From: Thiomonas sp. FB-6
GTDB taxonomy: Bacteria; Pseudomonadota; Gammaproteobacteria; Burkholderiales; Burkholderiaceae_C
DNA: 64,000 nt
Assembly (NCBI RefSeq): GCF_000377645.1
Contig: NZ_KB898471.1
Coordinates: 691,084-755,083 of the forward strand
Direction: 5' to 3'
The notes beneath the pieces are model-generated. The model searched no databases, was not told the DNA's origin, and saw nothing but the letters and a program-made list of their open reading frames with translations. Below are positions 24,869-34,163 of the stretch, one piece after another; position 1 is the first letter of the stretch; every line of letters begins with the position of its first letter. Position numbers and translations under genes: made by a program.

Positions 24869-26305
24869 TTATAGCTCGGCTTCCCCGTCCTCGGGGTTGA
24901 CCGGGGGCAAACCAAGCACGGTCTGCGCCTGCTCCACGGGCAGCGCCTCCACCGCCTTGAGCTGGCGGCCCATGACCCGGGTGCGGGTCTCGGCGGCGCC
25001 CAGGGTGCTGCCGGCCTCGTCCAGCTTCTTGCGCACCTTGGCCAGCACGTCGCCGAACTTGCCGAATTCGGTCTTCACCGCCCCCAGCACCTTCCACACC
25101 TCGGTGGAGCGCTGCTGCAACGCCAGGGTGCGGAAACCCATCTGCAGGCTGTTCAGCAAGGCCAGCAGCGTGGTCGGCCCGGCCAGCATCACGCGCTGCT
25201 CGCGCTGCAGCACTTCCACCAGGCCGGGGCGGCGCAGGGCCTCGGCGTACAGGCCCTCGGTGGGCAGGAACAGGATCGCGAAGTCCGTCGTGTAGGGCGC
25301 CGCCACGTACTTGGCGCGGATGGTCTTCGCCTCCTCGCGCAGGCGCAGCTCCAGCGCCTTGGCGGCCGCCTCGGCCGCCGCCTTGTCGGCGCTTTCCTGG
25401 GCTTCGAGCAGGCGTTCGTAGTCCTCGCGCGGGAACTTGGCGTCGATGGGCAGCCACAGCGGGCCCTCGCCGTCGCCGGGCAGGCGGATGGCGTATTCCA
25501 CGCGCGCGCCGCTGCCCGGCACGGTCTCCACGTTCACGCCGTACTGCTCGGGGGTGAACACCTGGTCGATCAGCCCGGCCAGCTGGATCTCGCCGAACAT
25601 GCCGCGAGACTTCACGTTGGAGAACACGCGCTGCAGGTCGCCCACGCCTTGCGCCAGCTTGCGCATCTCGCCCAGGCCGCTGTGCACCTGCTCCAGGCGC
25701 TCGGCCACCTGCCGGAAGCTCTCGCCCAGGCGCTGCTCCAGCGTGGCGTGCAGCTTCTCGTCCACGGTCTGGCGCATCTGCTCGAGCTTTTTCTCGTTGT
25801 CGCCCTGCAGCTCGCGCAGGCGCTGCTCCACCGTGGCGCGCAACTCGCCCTGGCGCTGCTCGGAGCTCGCGCGCAGCGCCTCGAAACGCTCGCCCAGCTG
25901 CTGCTGCAGGCTCTGCAGGGCCTGGGTGTTGCCCTGGTTCAACGCGGCCACCTGCTGCACCAGGGTGTCGGCGACTCCCTTCTGCAGGCTGTGCAACTGC
26001 TGCACCACGGCGCCGAGCTGGTCGTTGCCGGTGCGCGCCGCCTCGGCCTGCTGGGTCAGCAGGGTCTGCTGGAAACGGGCGAACTGGTCGGCCTGCTCGC
26101 TGCGCAGGCTCTGGCCGCTGCCCTGCACGGCGGCGCGCAATTCGCGCTCCAGGCGCTCCAGCGCCGGCCCCAGGGTGTCGTCCTGCCCGCGCTGCGCCTC
26201 GGCCAGGCGGCGCAGGCGAGCGAGCAGCACGGCCCCGCCGGCCACCAGCACCGCCAGCAGCAGCACCACCAGCCACAGGGCCAGGGTTTCCAGGCTCAAC
26301 GTCAT
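24869..26305 (-). CDS. rmuC: DNA recombination protein RmuC
   Basis: A 478-residue protein with one N-terminal membrane segment (residues ~7-27), a long coiled coil to about residue 225 rich in Gln/Glu/Arg, and a C-terminal nuclease-like RmuC domain (VKSRGMFGEIQLAGLIDQV, LPIDAKFPREDYERL, FAILFLPTEGLYAEA, VMLAGPTTLLALLNSLQMGFRT). RmuC limits inversions between short repeats, probably as a DNA-processing nuclease. Its start overlaps the stop of the upstream dehydrogenase (ATGA, 26302-26305). It is the fourth cistron in a run of overlapping genes. Confidence 0.93.
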   Translation of the reverse strand: MTLSLETLALWLVVLLLAVLVAGGAVLLARLRRLAEAQRGQDDTLGPALERLERELRAAVQGSGQSLRSEQADQFARFQQTLLTQQAEAARTGNDQLGAVVQQLHSLQKGVADTLVQQVAALNQGNTQALQSLQQQLGERFEALRASSEQRQGELRATVEQRLRELQGDNEKKLEQMRQTVDEKLHATLEQRLGESFRQVAERLEQVHSGLGEMRKLAQGVGDLQRVFSNVKSRGMFGEIQLAGLIDQVFTPEQYGVNVETVPGSGARVEYAIRLPGDGEGPLWLPIDAKFPREDYERLLEAQESADKAAAEAAAKALELRLREEAKTIRAKYVAAPYTTDFAILFLPTEGLYAEALRRPGLVEVLQREQRVMLAGPTTLLALLNSLQMGFRTLALQQRSTEVWKVLGAVKTEFGKFGDVLAKVRKKLDEAGSTLGAAETRTRVMGRQLKAVEALPVEQAQTVLGLPPVNPEDGEAEL

Positions 26306-27294
26306 GCTCCCGGCGCGGGCACGGGGGTCAGCGCGGCGCCGCCGCCCAGCACCGCCAGCAGGTTGTCCACCGCCAGGCGCACCATGGCCCGCCGTGTGGG
26401 CAGCGAGGCGCTGGCGATGTGCGGGGTGATCAGCAGGCGCGGCGCATCCAGCAGCACCGGGTTGGGCGTGGGCTCGCCCTCGAACACGTCCAGTCCGGCG
26501 GCGCCCAGGTGCCCGGAGTGCAGCGCCGCGGCCAGCGCCGGCTCGTCCACCAGGCCGCCGCGGCCGATGTTCACCAGCGTGGAGCCGGGGCGCATGTGCG
26601 CGAGTTCGGCCGCGCCGATCAGGTGCCGCGCCTCGGCGCTGTAGGGCAGCGCCAGCAGCACGTGGTCGCTCTGGCGCAGCAACTCGTCCAGGCCGCGGTA
26701 TTCGGCGCCGCTCTCGCGCTCCAGCGCGGGGTCGAGCCGGCGCCGGTTGTGGTACAGGATGCGCACGCCTAAGCCCAGCGCCGCGCGGCGCGCCACCGCG
26801 CGCCCGATGCGCCCCATGCCCACGATGCCCAGCGTGCTGCCGTGCAGGTCGGCGCCGGCGAACAGCTCGGCGCTCCAGCGCTTCCACAACCCCTCGCGCA
26901 GGTAGCGCTCGGCGGCGCCGATCTGGCGCACGGCGCCCAGCAGCAGGGCCATGCCGAAGTCGGCGGTGGTCTCGTCCAGCACGTCGGGGGCGTGGGTGAC
27001 CACCACGCCACGCGCGGCGCAGGCCGGCACGTCGACATGGTCGTAGCCCACCGTCATGGTGGCCACCACGCGCAGCTCCGGGCAGGCGTCGAGCAGCGCG
27101 CCGTCGATGCGCTCGCTGCCGGTGATCAGCGCGCCCTGCTTGTCGCGCAGCCAGGCGCGCAGCTGCTGCGGCGTGGCGCTGTCGTCGCTCTCGTTGTACT
27201 GCAGCTCGCAGGCCTCGCGCAGCGGTTGCAGCACGTCGTCGAACAGCTTGCGCGCCACCAGCACGCGGGGGCGTCGGCTCGGATCGTGGGTCAT
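26302..27294 (-). CDS. D-2-hydroxyacid dehydrogenase (glyoxylate/hydroxypyruvate reductase type)
   Basis: A 330-residue NAD(P)-dependent D-isomer-specific 2-hydroxyacid dehydrogenase. Cofactor motif GIVGMGRIGRAVARRA; catalytic Arg in LVNIGRGGLVDE, Glu in DVFEGEPTPNP and His in TPHIASAS are all present. An Arg after the Rossmann strand (HNRRRLD) suggests NADPH use. It likely reduces glyoxylate or hydroxypyruvate. It starts 2 bases after the pncB stop and overlaps rmuC at its end. Confidence 0.9.
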   Translation of the reverse strand: MTHDPSRRPRVLVARKLFDDVLQPLREACELQYNESDDSATPQQLRAWLRDKQGALITGSERIDGALLDACPELRVVATMTVGYDHVDVPACAARGVVVTHAPDVLDETTADFGMALLLGAVRQIGAAERYLREGLWKRWSAELFAGADLHGSTLGIVGMGRIGRAVARRAALGLGVRILYHNRRRLDPALERESGAEYRGLDELLRQSDHVLLALPYSAEARHLIGAAELAHMRPGSTLVNIGRGGLVDEPALAAALHSGHLGAAGLDVFEGEPTPNPVLLDAPRLLITPHIASASLPTRRAMVRLAVDNLLAVLGGGAALTPVPAPGA

Positions 27295-27296
27295 GG

Positions 27297-28490
27297 TCAG
27301 GGAGTCGGAGCGGAAATCTGGAACACCTCGCGCAGGTAGGCGAGGTAGGCCGGGTCGTCGCACATGTTCTTGCCCGGGTCGTCGGTGATCTTGGCCACCG
27401 GCTGGCCGTTGCAGCGCACCATCTTGATCACCATCTGCGGCGCCGCGTGGCCGACGTCGTGCATCAGGTGGGTGCCGATGCCGAAGGCCAGGCCCACGCG
27501 TTCGTGGAATCGCCGGTACAGGGCCTCCACCTTGTCGGTGGTCAGGGAGTCGCTGTACACCAGGGTCTTGCCGCGCGGGTCGACGCGGTGGCGGCTGTAA
27601 TGCGCGATCATCTGCTCGGTCCACGCGAAGGGGTCGCCGGAGTCGTGGCGCGCGCCGTCGAACAGCTTGCAGAAATACAGGTCGAAATCCCGCAGGAAGG
27701 CCTGCAGGCCGTACACGTCGGCCAGCGCGATCCCCAGGTCCCCGCGGTACTCGCGCGCCCAGGTCTCGAAGCCGAACACCTGGGTGTCGCGCAGGCGCGG
27801 GCCCAGCGCCTGGCAGGCCTGCAGGTACTCGTGGGCCATGGTGCCCAGCGGCACCAGGTCCATCTCGCGCGCCAGCGCCACGTTGCTGGTGCCCGCCAGC
27901 TGCTCGCCCAGGCCGTGGCGCAAGCGCTCCAGCACGCGGCGCTGCCAGTCCCCCGAGTAGCGCCGCCGCGTGCCGTAGTCGGCGATGCGGCAGCCCTCCA
28001 GGCCGGGCTGGCGCAATTGCGCGATCTTGCCGTCCAGGCGGCTCATCGCCGCGCGCTGGTCGGCGTGCGCGTGCACGTGGGTGGCCCACACCTCGCCGAC
28101 GATGGCCAGCACCGGCACCTCGAACAGGATGGTGTGCAGCCAGGGGCCGCGGATGGTGATGTCGATCTCGCCGCGCGCGCGGGCCTGCGGGTCGTCCGCC
28201 GGGCGCGCGTGGATGCGCGAGCGGTTGAGCCGGAACAGTTCCAGGAAGTCGATGAAGTCGCTCTTGATGAACCGCAGGCCCCGCAGGTAATCCAGCTCCT
28301 GCGGCGTGAAGCGCAGGCTGCACAGCGCGTCGAGCTCGGCGTCGATGCGCGGCAGCAACGGCGCCAGCTCGACGCCCGGCGTGCGGCAACGAAAGCGGTA
28401 CTCGACCTCGGCGGCCGGAAAGTGATGCAGGACCACCTGCATCATGGTGAATTTGTACAGATCCGTGTCGAGCAGCGAATCGATGATCAT
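27297..28490 (-). CDS. pncB: Nicotinate phosphoribosyltransferase
   Basis: A 397-residue enzyme converting nicotinate and PRPP to nicotinate mononucleotide for NAD salvage. N-terminal [20 protein letters not shown] is diagnostic. The phosphorylated His region is seen in [23 protein letters not shown], with [13 protein letters not shown] and [19 protein letters not shown] towards the end. The ATG overlaps the nitroreductase stop (ATGA, 28487-28490), so both are translated together. Confidence 0.95.
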   Translation of the reverse strand: MIIDSLLDTDLYKFTMMQVVLHHFPAAEVEYRFRCRTPGVELAPLLPRIDAELDALCSLRFTPQELDYLRGLRFIKSDFIDFLELFRLNRSRIHARPADDPQARARGEIDITIRGPWLHTILFEVPVLAIVGEVWATHVHAHADQRAAMSRLDGKIAQLRQPGLEGCRIADYGTRRRYSGDWQRRVLERLRHGLGEQLAGTSNVALAREMDLVPLGTMAHEYLQACQALGPRLRDTQVFGFETWAREYRGDLGIALADVYGLQAFLRDFDLYFCKLFDGARHDSGDPFAWTEQMIAHYSRHRVDPRGKTLVYSDSLTTDKVEALYRRFHERVGLAFGIGTHLMHDVGHAAPQMVIKMVRCNGQPVAKITDDPGKNMCDDPAYLAYLREVFQISAPTP

Positions 28491-29191
28491 CGGTCGACGA
28501 AGGTGGTGAACTCGGCCACGTCGGCACGCTGCGTATGCAGGGTGTTCTCCACCGCCTCGGGGTCGGCCCAGCCCAGCGACATGCCGCACACCACCTGCTG
28601 CGTGGGCCGCAGGCCCAGTTCCTCCTCGATGATGCGGTGGAACTGCGTGAAGGCCGCCTGCGGGCAGGTGTCCAGCCCGCGAGCGCGCGCGGCGACCATG
28701 ATGTTCTGCAGGAACATGCCGTAGTCCAGCCAGCTGCCCTGCTCCATCACGCGGTCGATGCTGAACAGCAGGCCCACCGGGGCGTCGAAAAACAGGAAAT
28801 TGCGCCGGTGCTGCGCATGCATGCCCGCCTTGTCGGTCTTGGCGATGCCCAGCAGTCCGTACAGGTCCCAGCCCACCTTGCGCCTGCGCTCCAGGTAAGG
28901 GCTTTGCCACTGGCGCGGGTAGTAGGCGTACTCCTCGGTGTGGGCAGCCGCCTGCGCCGGGTCGTCGTAGGCCTGGACGATGCGCCGGCTCATGCGCTGC
29001 AGCGCCTCGCCGCTGAGCACGTGCACCTGCCAGGGCTGGGTGTTGGTGCCCGAAGGGGCTCGCGCGGCCACGCGCAGGATCTGTTCGAGGACGTCGCGCG
29101 GCACGGGGCGCGGCAGGAAGCGGCGGATCGAGCGACGCGAGGTGATGGCCGCGTCCACCGCCTGGACGCTGGGGTCGGAGGCTGCTGACAT
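28487..29191 (-). CDS. Nitroreductase family protein
   Basis: A 234-residue FMN-dependent oxidoreductase. The N-terminal FMN-binding signature [19 protein letters not shown] and [16 protein letters not shown] are clear, as is the C-terminal [14 protein letters not shown]. The middle resembles the 4-nitrobenzoate reductase subgroup. The physiological substrate is unknown. It is the first gene of the four-gene leftward run ending at rmuC; a flavoprotein using NAD(P)H next to an NAD-salvage enzyme is suggestive but not proof of a link. Confidence 0.9.
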   Translation of the reverse strand: MSAASDPSVQAVDAAITSRRSIRRFLPRPVPRDVLEQILRVAARAPSGTNTQPWQVHVLSGEALQRMSRRIVQAYDDPAQAAAHTEEYAYYPRQWQSPYLERRRKVGWDLYGLLGIAKTDKAGMHAQHRRNFLFFDAPVGLLFSIDRVMEQGSWLDYGMFLQNIMVAARARGLDTCPQAAFTQFHRIIEEELGLRPTQQVVCGMSLGWADPEAVENTLHTQRADVAEFTTFVDR

Positions 29192-29426
29192 GATGGACCC
29201 GAAGTGTAGGGCGAGGGGCGCCCCCGCGCCCGCCGGGTTCCCGCGGGCGGCGCCCCCGGCGCCCGCACCGCGACGGGGCGGGACGCACCCGCGGGCGGCA
29301 CCCGCGCGGTCCCGCGCCCCGGCACGGTGCGCACGGCCATGGAGCGCGTGCCGCGGGATCCCGGCGCCGATGGGAAGCCTCTGGCATGCGCCTTGCTGCT
29401 GCGAAGGTGTCAACCCTGGGCCTTCG

Positions 29427-31583
29427 ATGCGACACCTGGATTCCCCTCTTCTTCCCGGCGGGCCTGCCGCCGCGCAGGCCCAGGTGGGCACCGAAGTCAT
29501 CCGGCGCCTGGCCGCGCAGCGCGACCTGGAGCGCTTTTTCGAGCTGGCGGCGGCGGAGGCGGCGCGCGTGTTGCACGCCGACGGCGCGGCGATGATCGAG
29601 ATCGACGGGCCGGCGCACCTGCGCTACCGCTTTTTCCAGGGGCTGCCGGAGGATTACAGGCGCCTGGCCGCCGGCTACCGCTTCGAGATGGCCGACGGCA
29701 CCGCGGGCCTGGCCTTGCGTTGCGGCGAGCCGGTGTTCACCGCGGATTACCCGGCCAGCGACCATGCGATGCCGGATTTCGTGCGTTGCGGCCTTCGCGC
29801 CAACCTGATCGTGCCGGTGGGCCCGCCCGAGGACCGCCGGGGAGTCATCGCGCTGGCCTGGTTCGGACGGGCGCCGGCGCGCGCGCCCGACGCCGAACAG
29901 CTGGCCGTGGTGGCCATGGTGGCCGACCTGATGTACTGGGCGCTGCACCGCCAGCACCTGGAGCACAGCCTGCAGCAGCAGGCGCGGCACGACGCGCTGA
30001 CCGGGCTTCCCAACCGGCGCTACCTGCTGGGCCAGCTCGAGACCATGCTGCGCCACCAGAGCCCGGGGGCTCCGCTGGCGGTGGCCTGGCTGGACCTGGA
30101 CGGCTTCAAGCCGGTCAACGACCAGCACGGCCACGAACAGGGCGACGCGGTGCTGGGCATGTTCGCCGAACGCCTGCGCGGCGCGGTGCGCGAGAACGAC
30201 TTCGTGGCGCGCCTGGGGGGCGACGAGTTCGCCGTGGTGTTCGCCGAGGTGCACGGCGAGCCCGAACTGCACGCCCTGCTGGACCGGCTCGGCGAGCGCC
30301 TGAACCGCCCCTACCGGCTGCGCGAGGGCCTGGTCGCGGAATGCCCGGCGAGCATCGGGGCCGCCTGGGCGGGGGCCGGATCGCTGGACGCCGAGGCGCT
30401 GTTGCGCGACGCCGACCGCGCCATGTACCTGGCCAAGGGGCGCCACCGCCCCGGCCAGGCGGCCTGGCGCGTGTTCTCGGTACCCCCGCCCGCGCCCGGC
30501 ACGGACGGCGGCGCGCAGCTGCCGGGCGAACTGGAACTGCATTACCAGCCGGTGTTCGACCTGGACCGCCGCCGCGTGCTGCGCCTGGAAAGCCTGGCCC
30601 GGCTGCGCCGCGACGGCGAGTTGCTGGCCCCGGCGGAATTCCTGGGCCAGCTGGACCGGCGCCAGCACCGGCAGTTGCTGCACGGCGTGCTCGACGCCAG
30701 CCTGCACCAGCTGGCGCAATGGGAGCTGCAGGGCCTGGGCGACCTGGGCGTATCGGTCAACGTGGAGCCGCACTCGCTGGGCGAGGCGGACCTGGCGCAG
30801 CGCGTGGCCGAGCGCCTGCAGCACCACGGCCTGCACCCCAGCCGGCTGACGCTGGAAATCCTCGAGCGCGGCGAGCTGCTCAGCCGCGACGCCGCGCTGC
30901 GCCAGCTCACGCTGCTGCGCGCCATGGGCGTGCGCCTGGCCGTCGACGACCTGGGCGCCGGACATTCCAGCCTGCTGCGCCTGCGCAGCCTGCCCATGGA
31001 CGAGATCAAGCTCGACCAGGCCTTCGTGCGCGACATCGCGCGCAACCTGCAGGACATCGCCTTCGTGCGCAGCGTGCGCGAGCTGGCGCACGGGCTGCAC
31101 GTGGAACTGGTGGCCGAGGGCGCCGAGAACGCCGAGATCCTGGAAATCCTGCGCGCCCTGGGCATCCGCCAGGTCCAGGGCTGGGGCATCGCGCGCGCGG
31201 TACCGGCGAGGGACCTTCCGCAGCTGGTGGCACGCCTGAGCCGCTGGCAACCGCCGCGGGTGGACAGCCCGCTGGCGCTGGCCTACACCCGGCACCTGAA
31301 CCTGGATTCGCACATCCTGGGGCTGCTGCACAACGCACCGGCCCAGCTGCGCGCCTTCCACCCCGGCGAGCCGATGCCGGCCGAGCTCGACCTGGCCTTG
31401 CGCGAAGTGCCCGCCGCGCGCGAGCTGTACCGCCAGCAACGCGTGCTGCTGGCCGACATGGCGCGCCACCACGAACTCGACCTGCGCCTGCCCATGCGCC
31501 GCTACCGCCAGCTCGGCGAGCGCCTGCGCGAACTGCTGGCGCTGGCCGCGCGCATGGGCCCGCGCACGTCCGAAGCGGCTTGA
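29427..31583 (+). CDS. GAF-GGDEF-EAL cyclic-di-GMP signalling protein with extra C-terminal domain
   Basis: 718 residues, no membrane segment. GAF sensor ~20-165; GGDEF diguanylate cyclase ~175-335 with intact [10 protein letters not shown] near 264; EAL phosphodiesterase ~365-600. The EAL signature reads ESL but the ExLxR pattern, the DDLGAGHSS loop, the Lys in [10 protein letters not shown] and the late Glu in VAEGAEN are retained, so activity is plausible. Residues ~605-718 form an extra helical region ([19 protein letters not shown] onward) found after the EAL domain, which I do not recognise. The start ATG is the first one consistent with the GAF fold. Transcribed alone, divergent from the nitroreductase. 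Confidence 0.88.
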   Translation: MRHLDSPLLPGGPAAAQAQVGTEVIRRLAAQRDLERFFELAAAEAARVLHADGAAMIEIDGPAHLRYRFFQGLPEDYRRLAAGYRFEMADGTAGLALRCGEPVFTADYPASDHAMPDFVRCGLRANLIVPVGPPEDRRGVIALAWFGRAPARAPDAEQLAVVAMVADLMYWALHRQHLEHSLQQQARHDALTGLPNRRYLLGQLETMLRHQSPGAPLAVAWLDLDGFKPVNDQHGHEQGDAVLGMFAERLRGAVRENDFVARLGGDEFAVVFAEVHGEPELHALLDRLGERLNRPYRLREGLVAECPASIGAAWAGAGSLDAEALLRDADRAMYLAKGRHRPGQAAWRVFSVPPPAPGTDGGAQLPGELELHYQPVFDLDRRRVLRLESLARLRRDGELLAPAEFLGQLDRRQHRQLLHGVLDASLHQLAQWELQGLGDLGVSVNVEPHSLGEADLAQRVAERLQHHGLHPSRLTLEILERGELLSRDAALRQLTLLRAMGVRLAVDDLGAGHSSLLRLRSLPMDEIKLDQAFVRDIARNLQDIAFVRSVRELAHGLHVELVAEGAENAEILEILRALGIRQVQGWGIARAVPARDLPQLVARLSRWQPPRVDSPLALAYTRHLNLDSHILGLLHNAPAQLRAFHPGEPMPAELDLALREVPAARELYRQQRVLLADMARHHELDLRLPMRRYRQLGERLRELLALAARMGPRTSEAA

Positions 31584-31716
31584 TGCGGCACAACATGTCC
31601 CTGCGCGCAGGGGCACGCGCCGCTGCCCGGCCGTGGTTCAATGACAGCCTTGTCCGGGCTCCGAAGCCCCTTCATAACTTGTTGTCATGAAAGGATTTTT
31701 TCCTGGGGCCAAAAAT

Positions 31717-31733
31717 TTGTTGCGCCGCACCAA
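31717..31733. promoter_or_regulatory. Candidate PhaR-type site 1
   Basis: The imperfect inverted repeat TTGTTGC-GCC-GCACCAA with core TGCGCCGCA lies just upstream of the -35 box. PHA regulator PhaR binds TGC-rich inverted repeats upstream of phasin genes in other bacteria; the assignment here is by analogy. Confidence 0.45.
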
Positions 31734-31741
31734 AAAACTTC

Positions 31742-31769
31742 TTGACAGCCGGCCATCCCGGCCTAGAAT
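31742..31769 (+). promoter_or_regulatory. Sigma-70 promoter of the phasin gene
   Basis: TTGACA (31742-31747, perfect) and TAGAAT (31764-31769, five of six) are separated by 16 bases. It is the best promoter match I can see in the window and fits the very high expression usual for phasins. Confidence 0.75.
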
Positions 31770-31774
31770 TCGTC

Positions 31775-31789
31775 TTGTGCGCTGCACAA
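31775..31789. promoter_or_regulatory. Candidate PhaR-type site 2
   Basis: The inverted repeat TTGTGC-GCT-GCACAA covers the expected transcription start, 5 bases after the -10 box. It shares the TGCGCYGCA core with the site at 31717-31733, so a repressor here would block the promoter. Confidence 0.5.
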
Positions 31790-31912
31790 AAAGCTTCCCG
31801 GACCGAAGGCGTGAATGTCACGGCACGGACTTGTTGGTAGAGCACGATCGAGCAAGGCTGGGCTCAACTCCGGCCTCCTTGGAATCCATAACGAACGCCC
31901 CCTTTGGAGCCG

Positions 31913-32473
31913 ATGATGATGACCCCCGAACAAATGATCGCCGCGCAAAAATCCCAACTGGAAGCCCTGTTCGCCCTGTCGGGCAAGGCGGTGGACGGTT
32001 TCGAGCGCATGGTTGAACTCAACCTGCAGACCCTGAAGACCGCGCTGCACGAGGGCTCGGAAGCCACGCTGGCCGCGCTGTCGGTCAAGGACCTGCAAGA
32101 ATTCAGCTCGCTGCAGCCCAACCTGGCGCAGCCGCTGACCGAGAAGGCCCTGGCCTACGCGCAGCACGTGTATGAAATCGCCTCCGGCACCCAGGCCGAG
32201 TTCGCCAAGGCGGTGGAAGCCAACGCCAGCGAAATGAACAAGAAGGTCCAGGCCCTGGTCGAGACCGCCACCAAGAACGCGCCGGCCGGCACCGAGACCG
32301 CCGTGGCCATGTTCAAGACCGCGATGAGCGCCGCGAACAACGCCTACGACTCGCTGCACAAGGCCAGCAAGCAGGCCGCCGAAGTCGTGGAAGCCAACAT
32401 CAACACCGTGACCAGCACCGCCATGAAGGCGGCGCAGACCAACGGCGGCAGCCGCGCCAAGCGCGCCGCCTGA
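31913..32473 (+). CDS. phaP: Phasin (polyhydroxyalkanoate granule-associated protein)
   Basis: 186 residues of amphipathic helix without signal peptide or Cys. The N-terminus MTPEQMIAAQKSQLEALFALSGKAVDGFERMVELNLQ matches the Phasin_2 family of Burkholderiales. The basic Ala-rich tail (GGSRAKRAA) is also typical. Phasins coat PHA granules and control their size. Three consecutive ATG codons (31913, 31916, 31919) follow GGAG; the second has the best spacing, so the protein may begin one or two residues later. It has its own promoter and terminator and is monocistronic. Confidence 0.93.
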   Translation: MMMTPEQMIAAQKSQLEALFALSGKAVDGFERMVELNLQTLKTALHEGSEATLAALSVKDLQEFSSLQPNLAQPLTEKALAYAQHVYEIASGTQAEFAKAVEANASEMNKKVQALVETATKNAPAGTETAVAMFKTAMSAANNAYDSLHKASKQAAEVVEANINTVTSTAMKAAQTNGGSRAKRAA

Positions 32474-32549
32474 GCCCGGGTCACGCAAACCAGGCCGCGC
32501 AGACGGCCGTACCCTTTGTCTCCTCGGTACTTTCCCAAGTACCTTCAGC

Positions 32550-32581
32550 AGGCCGATCGGCAACGATCGGCCTCTTTTTTT
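32550..32581 (+). terminator. Rho-independent terminator of the phasin gene
   Basis: A perfect 10-base stem AGGCCGATCG / CGATCGGCCT with a GCAA tetraloop is followed by CTTTTTTT. It is the clearest intrinsic terminator seen in the window, 76 bases after the phasin stop. Confidence 0.93.
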
Positions 32582-32645
32582 GTCCCTGCGAAGCCTGTTG
32601 CCCGGGCCTGGCGCCGCCGGGACCCAGGCAGCGGGACGCCACTCC

Positions 32646-33443
32646 TCAGGACCGCCCGAGCAACTCCAGCAGCGCCTGCGCCAGCTCCCGCGGGCGCTCC
32701 TGCATCAGCGCGTGGCCGGCGTCGAGCAGGCTCAGGCCGGCCTGGGGCAGCGCCTGGCGCAGTTCCTCGGTGGCGCGCACCGGGGTCATGCGGTCGGACT
32801 CGCCCAGCACCAGGTGCACCGGCATGCGCAGGCGCCGGGCCATCTCCAGCCCGTGCGCGTAGGCGTTGCAGGCGCCCAGGTCGGTGGCCAGCAGGTCGCC
32901 GGCCGGCCAGCGCGCCTGCACCGAGCGCATGAGCTGCAGGCTGGCCTCCACCAGTGCCGGATCGGGCGGCTCGGCGCGCGAACCCTTGTGGGACCACAGG
33001 GCCATGTCCCGCATGGCCGAGTCCGGGTCGCTGCGCGCGCGCTCCAGCAGCACCGGCGACACCGGCATGGGCACCGCGGTGCCCACCAGCGCCACGTGGC
33101 TGACGCGCTGCGGCGCCAGCGCCGCCACGTGCAGGGCGACCAGCGAACCCATGCTGTGGCCGCCCAGCGCGCAGCGGTCGATGCCCAGCGCGTCCAGCAG
33201 TTCCAGCAGCCAGGAGGCCAGCTCCGGCACCCCCGCGCAGGGCGGCCCGGCGCTGGCCGAGTGGCCGGGCAGGTCGGGCGCATGGACGGCGTGTCCGGCG
33301 CGCGCGAGGGCGCCCGCCACCGGCAGCCAGGCGCGGTGGTCCTGGCAGGCGCCGTGCAGCAGCACAACCGGAGCTTGCTCGGCCCCGGACGCGGCGGGCA
33401 GGCAATGCACATGCACTTCGCGCGAATCGACCAGACATTGCAT
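32646..33443 (-). CDS. Alpha/beta-fold hydrolase
   Basis: A 265-residue single-domain hydrolase. Oxyanion region VVLLHGACQDHRAW, nucleophile elbow GGHSMGSL with the catalytic Ser, an acid in VLGESDRMTP and the His in DAGHALMQERP complete the triad. GGAG lies 10 bases before the ATG. There is no signal peptide. The substrate is unknown; the cap region does not identify it. It is divergent from the CBS-domain gene across ~105 bases. Confidence 0.88.
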   Translation of the reverse strand: MQCLVDSREVHVHCLPAASGAEQAPVVLLHGACQDHRAWLPVAGALARAGHAVHAPDLPGHSASAGPPCAGVPELASWLLELLDALGIDRCALGGHSMGSLVALHVAALAPQRVSHVALVGTAVPMPVSPVLLERARSDPDSAMRDMALWSHKGSRAEPPDPALVEASLQLMRSVQARWPAGDLLATDLGACNAYAHGLEMARRLRMPVHLVLGESDRMTPVRATEELRQALPQAGLSLLDAGHALMQERPRELAQALLELLGRS

Positions 33444-33548
33444 GGGGAAAACTCCAGTTGGCCCGGCGGACCCGACGCGGCCGCGTGGAATCCTGCCGAT
33501 GCCTGGACTATATTGGCTCCATGCGGTTGACACCGAACGGAGACGACG

Positions 33549-34007
33549 ATGCAAGTCAGTGACATTTTGCGCATCAAGGGCACCGCGCTGTTCACGGTGT
33601 CGTCGAGCACGCCGCTGCACGAGGCCGCGCGCACGATGGCCCTGCACGACGTGGGCTCTCTGGTGGTCATGGACGATGGACGCCTGGCCGGCATGCTCAC
33701 CTTTCGGGAGGTGCTGGGCGCGATGTCCTCGGACCACGGCGCACGCCCCGACGTGGGCCAGCTGATGCAGCGCGACCCTGTGCACTGCGCCCCGTCCACC
33801 AGCCTGGACGAACTGCGGCGCCTGCTGCTGGACAGCGGCACGCGCTACATCCCGGTGATGGACGGCACCACGCTGCTCGGGGTCATTTCCTTCCGCGACG
33901 TGGCGCGCGCCGTGGTGCAGGAGCAGGACTTCGAGAACCGCATGCTCAAGGCCTACATCCGCGACTGGCCGCCCGAGACCGCGCAGCCTTCGGGCAACGC
34001 GTCCTGA
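33549..34007 (+). CDS. CBS-domain pair protein
   Basis: 152 residues consisting almost entirely of two CBS motifs (about residues 7-63 and 73-130), a Bateman module that usually binds adenine nucleotides. Recognisable pieces are AARTMALHDVGSLVVMDDGRLAGMLTFREV and LLLDSGTRYIPVMDGTTLLGVISFRDV. Stand-alone CBS proteins act as energy or redox sensors; the partner is unknown. A TTGACA-like box lies ~25 bases upstream of the start. Confidence 0.9.
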   Translation: MQVSDILRIKGTALFTVSSSTPLHEAARTMALHDVGSLVVMDDGRLAGMLTFREVLGAMSSDHGARPDVGQLMQRDPVHCAPSTSLDELRRLLLDSGTRYIPVMDGTTLLGVISFRDVARAVVQEQDFENRMLKAYIRDWPPETAQPSGNAS

Positions 34008-34163
34008 ACCCCGGCGGGCAGCGCCCGCGTCGAGGCCGGCCGCGCCCCGCACGCGCACCGGCGGGGCCCGCGATGCCCCCGACGCAGTCGACTAGGATTG
34101 GGCCTGTCGAGACGCCGCGCCCCCGGGCGCGGCGCCCGGCTTCCCACGCCCTCGCCCGCGAGC

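Larger units (their letters stand above)
31584..31912. promoter_or_regulatory. Long phasin upstream region
   Basis: 329 bases without a gene. It contains a perfect palindrome CCCTGCGCGCAGGG (31599-31612) just after the GGDEF/EAL gene, two TGC/GCA inverted repeats, a near-consensus sigma-70 promoter and a ~140-base untranslated leader of the phasin gene. Confidence 0.7.

Noticed and set aside
22250-24874. An 874-codon open frame on the plus strand opposite nrdJ
   Set aside because: nrdJ on the other strand has every catalytic motif; the opposite frame is low-complexity Gly/His/Gln/Val sequence without recognisable domains.
27297-31616. Extension of the pncB frame far upstream, opposite the GGDEF/EAL gene
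   Set aside because: The canonical PncB N-terminus begins at 28490 with an ATGA overlap; upstream sequence is antisense to clear GAF, GGDEF and EAL domains.
31800-31912. tRNA-like fragment (GGTAGAGCACGA) in the phasin leader
   Set aside because: No acceptor, anticodon or T arm can be folded around it.
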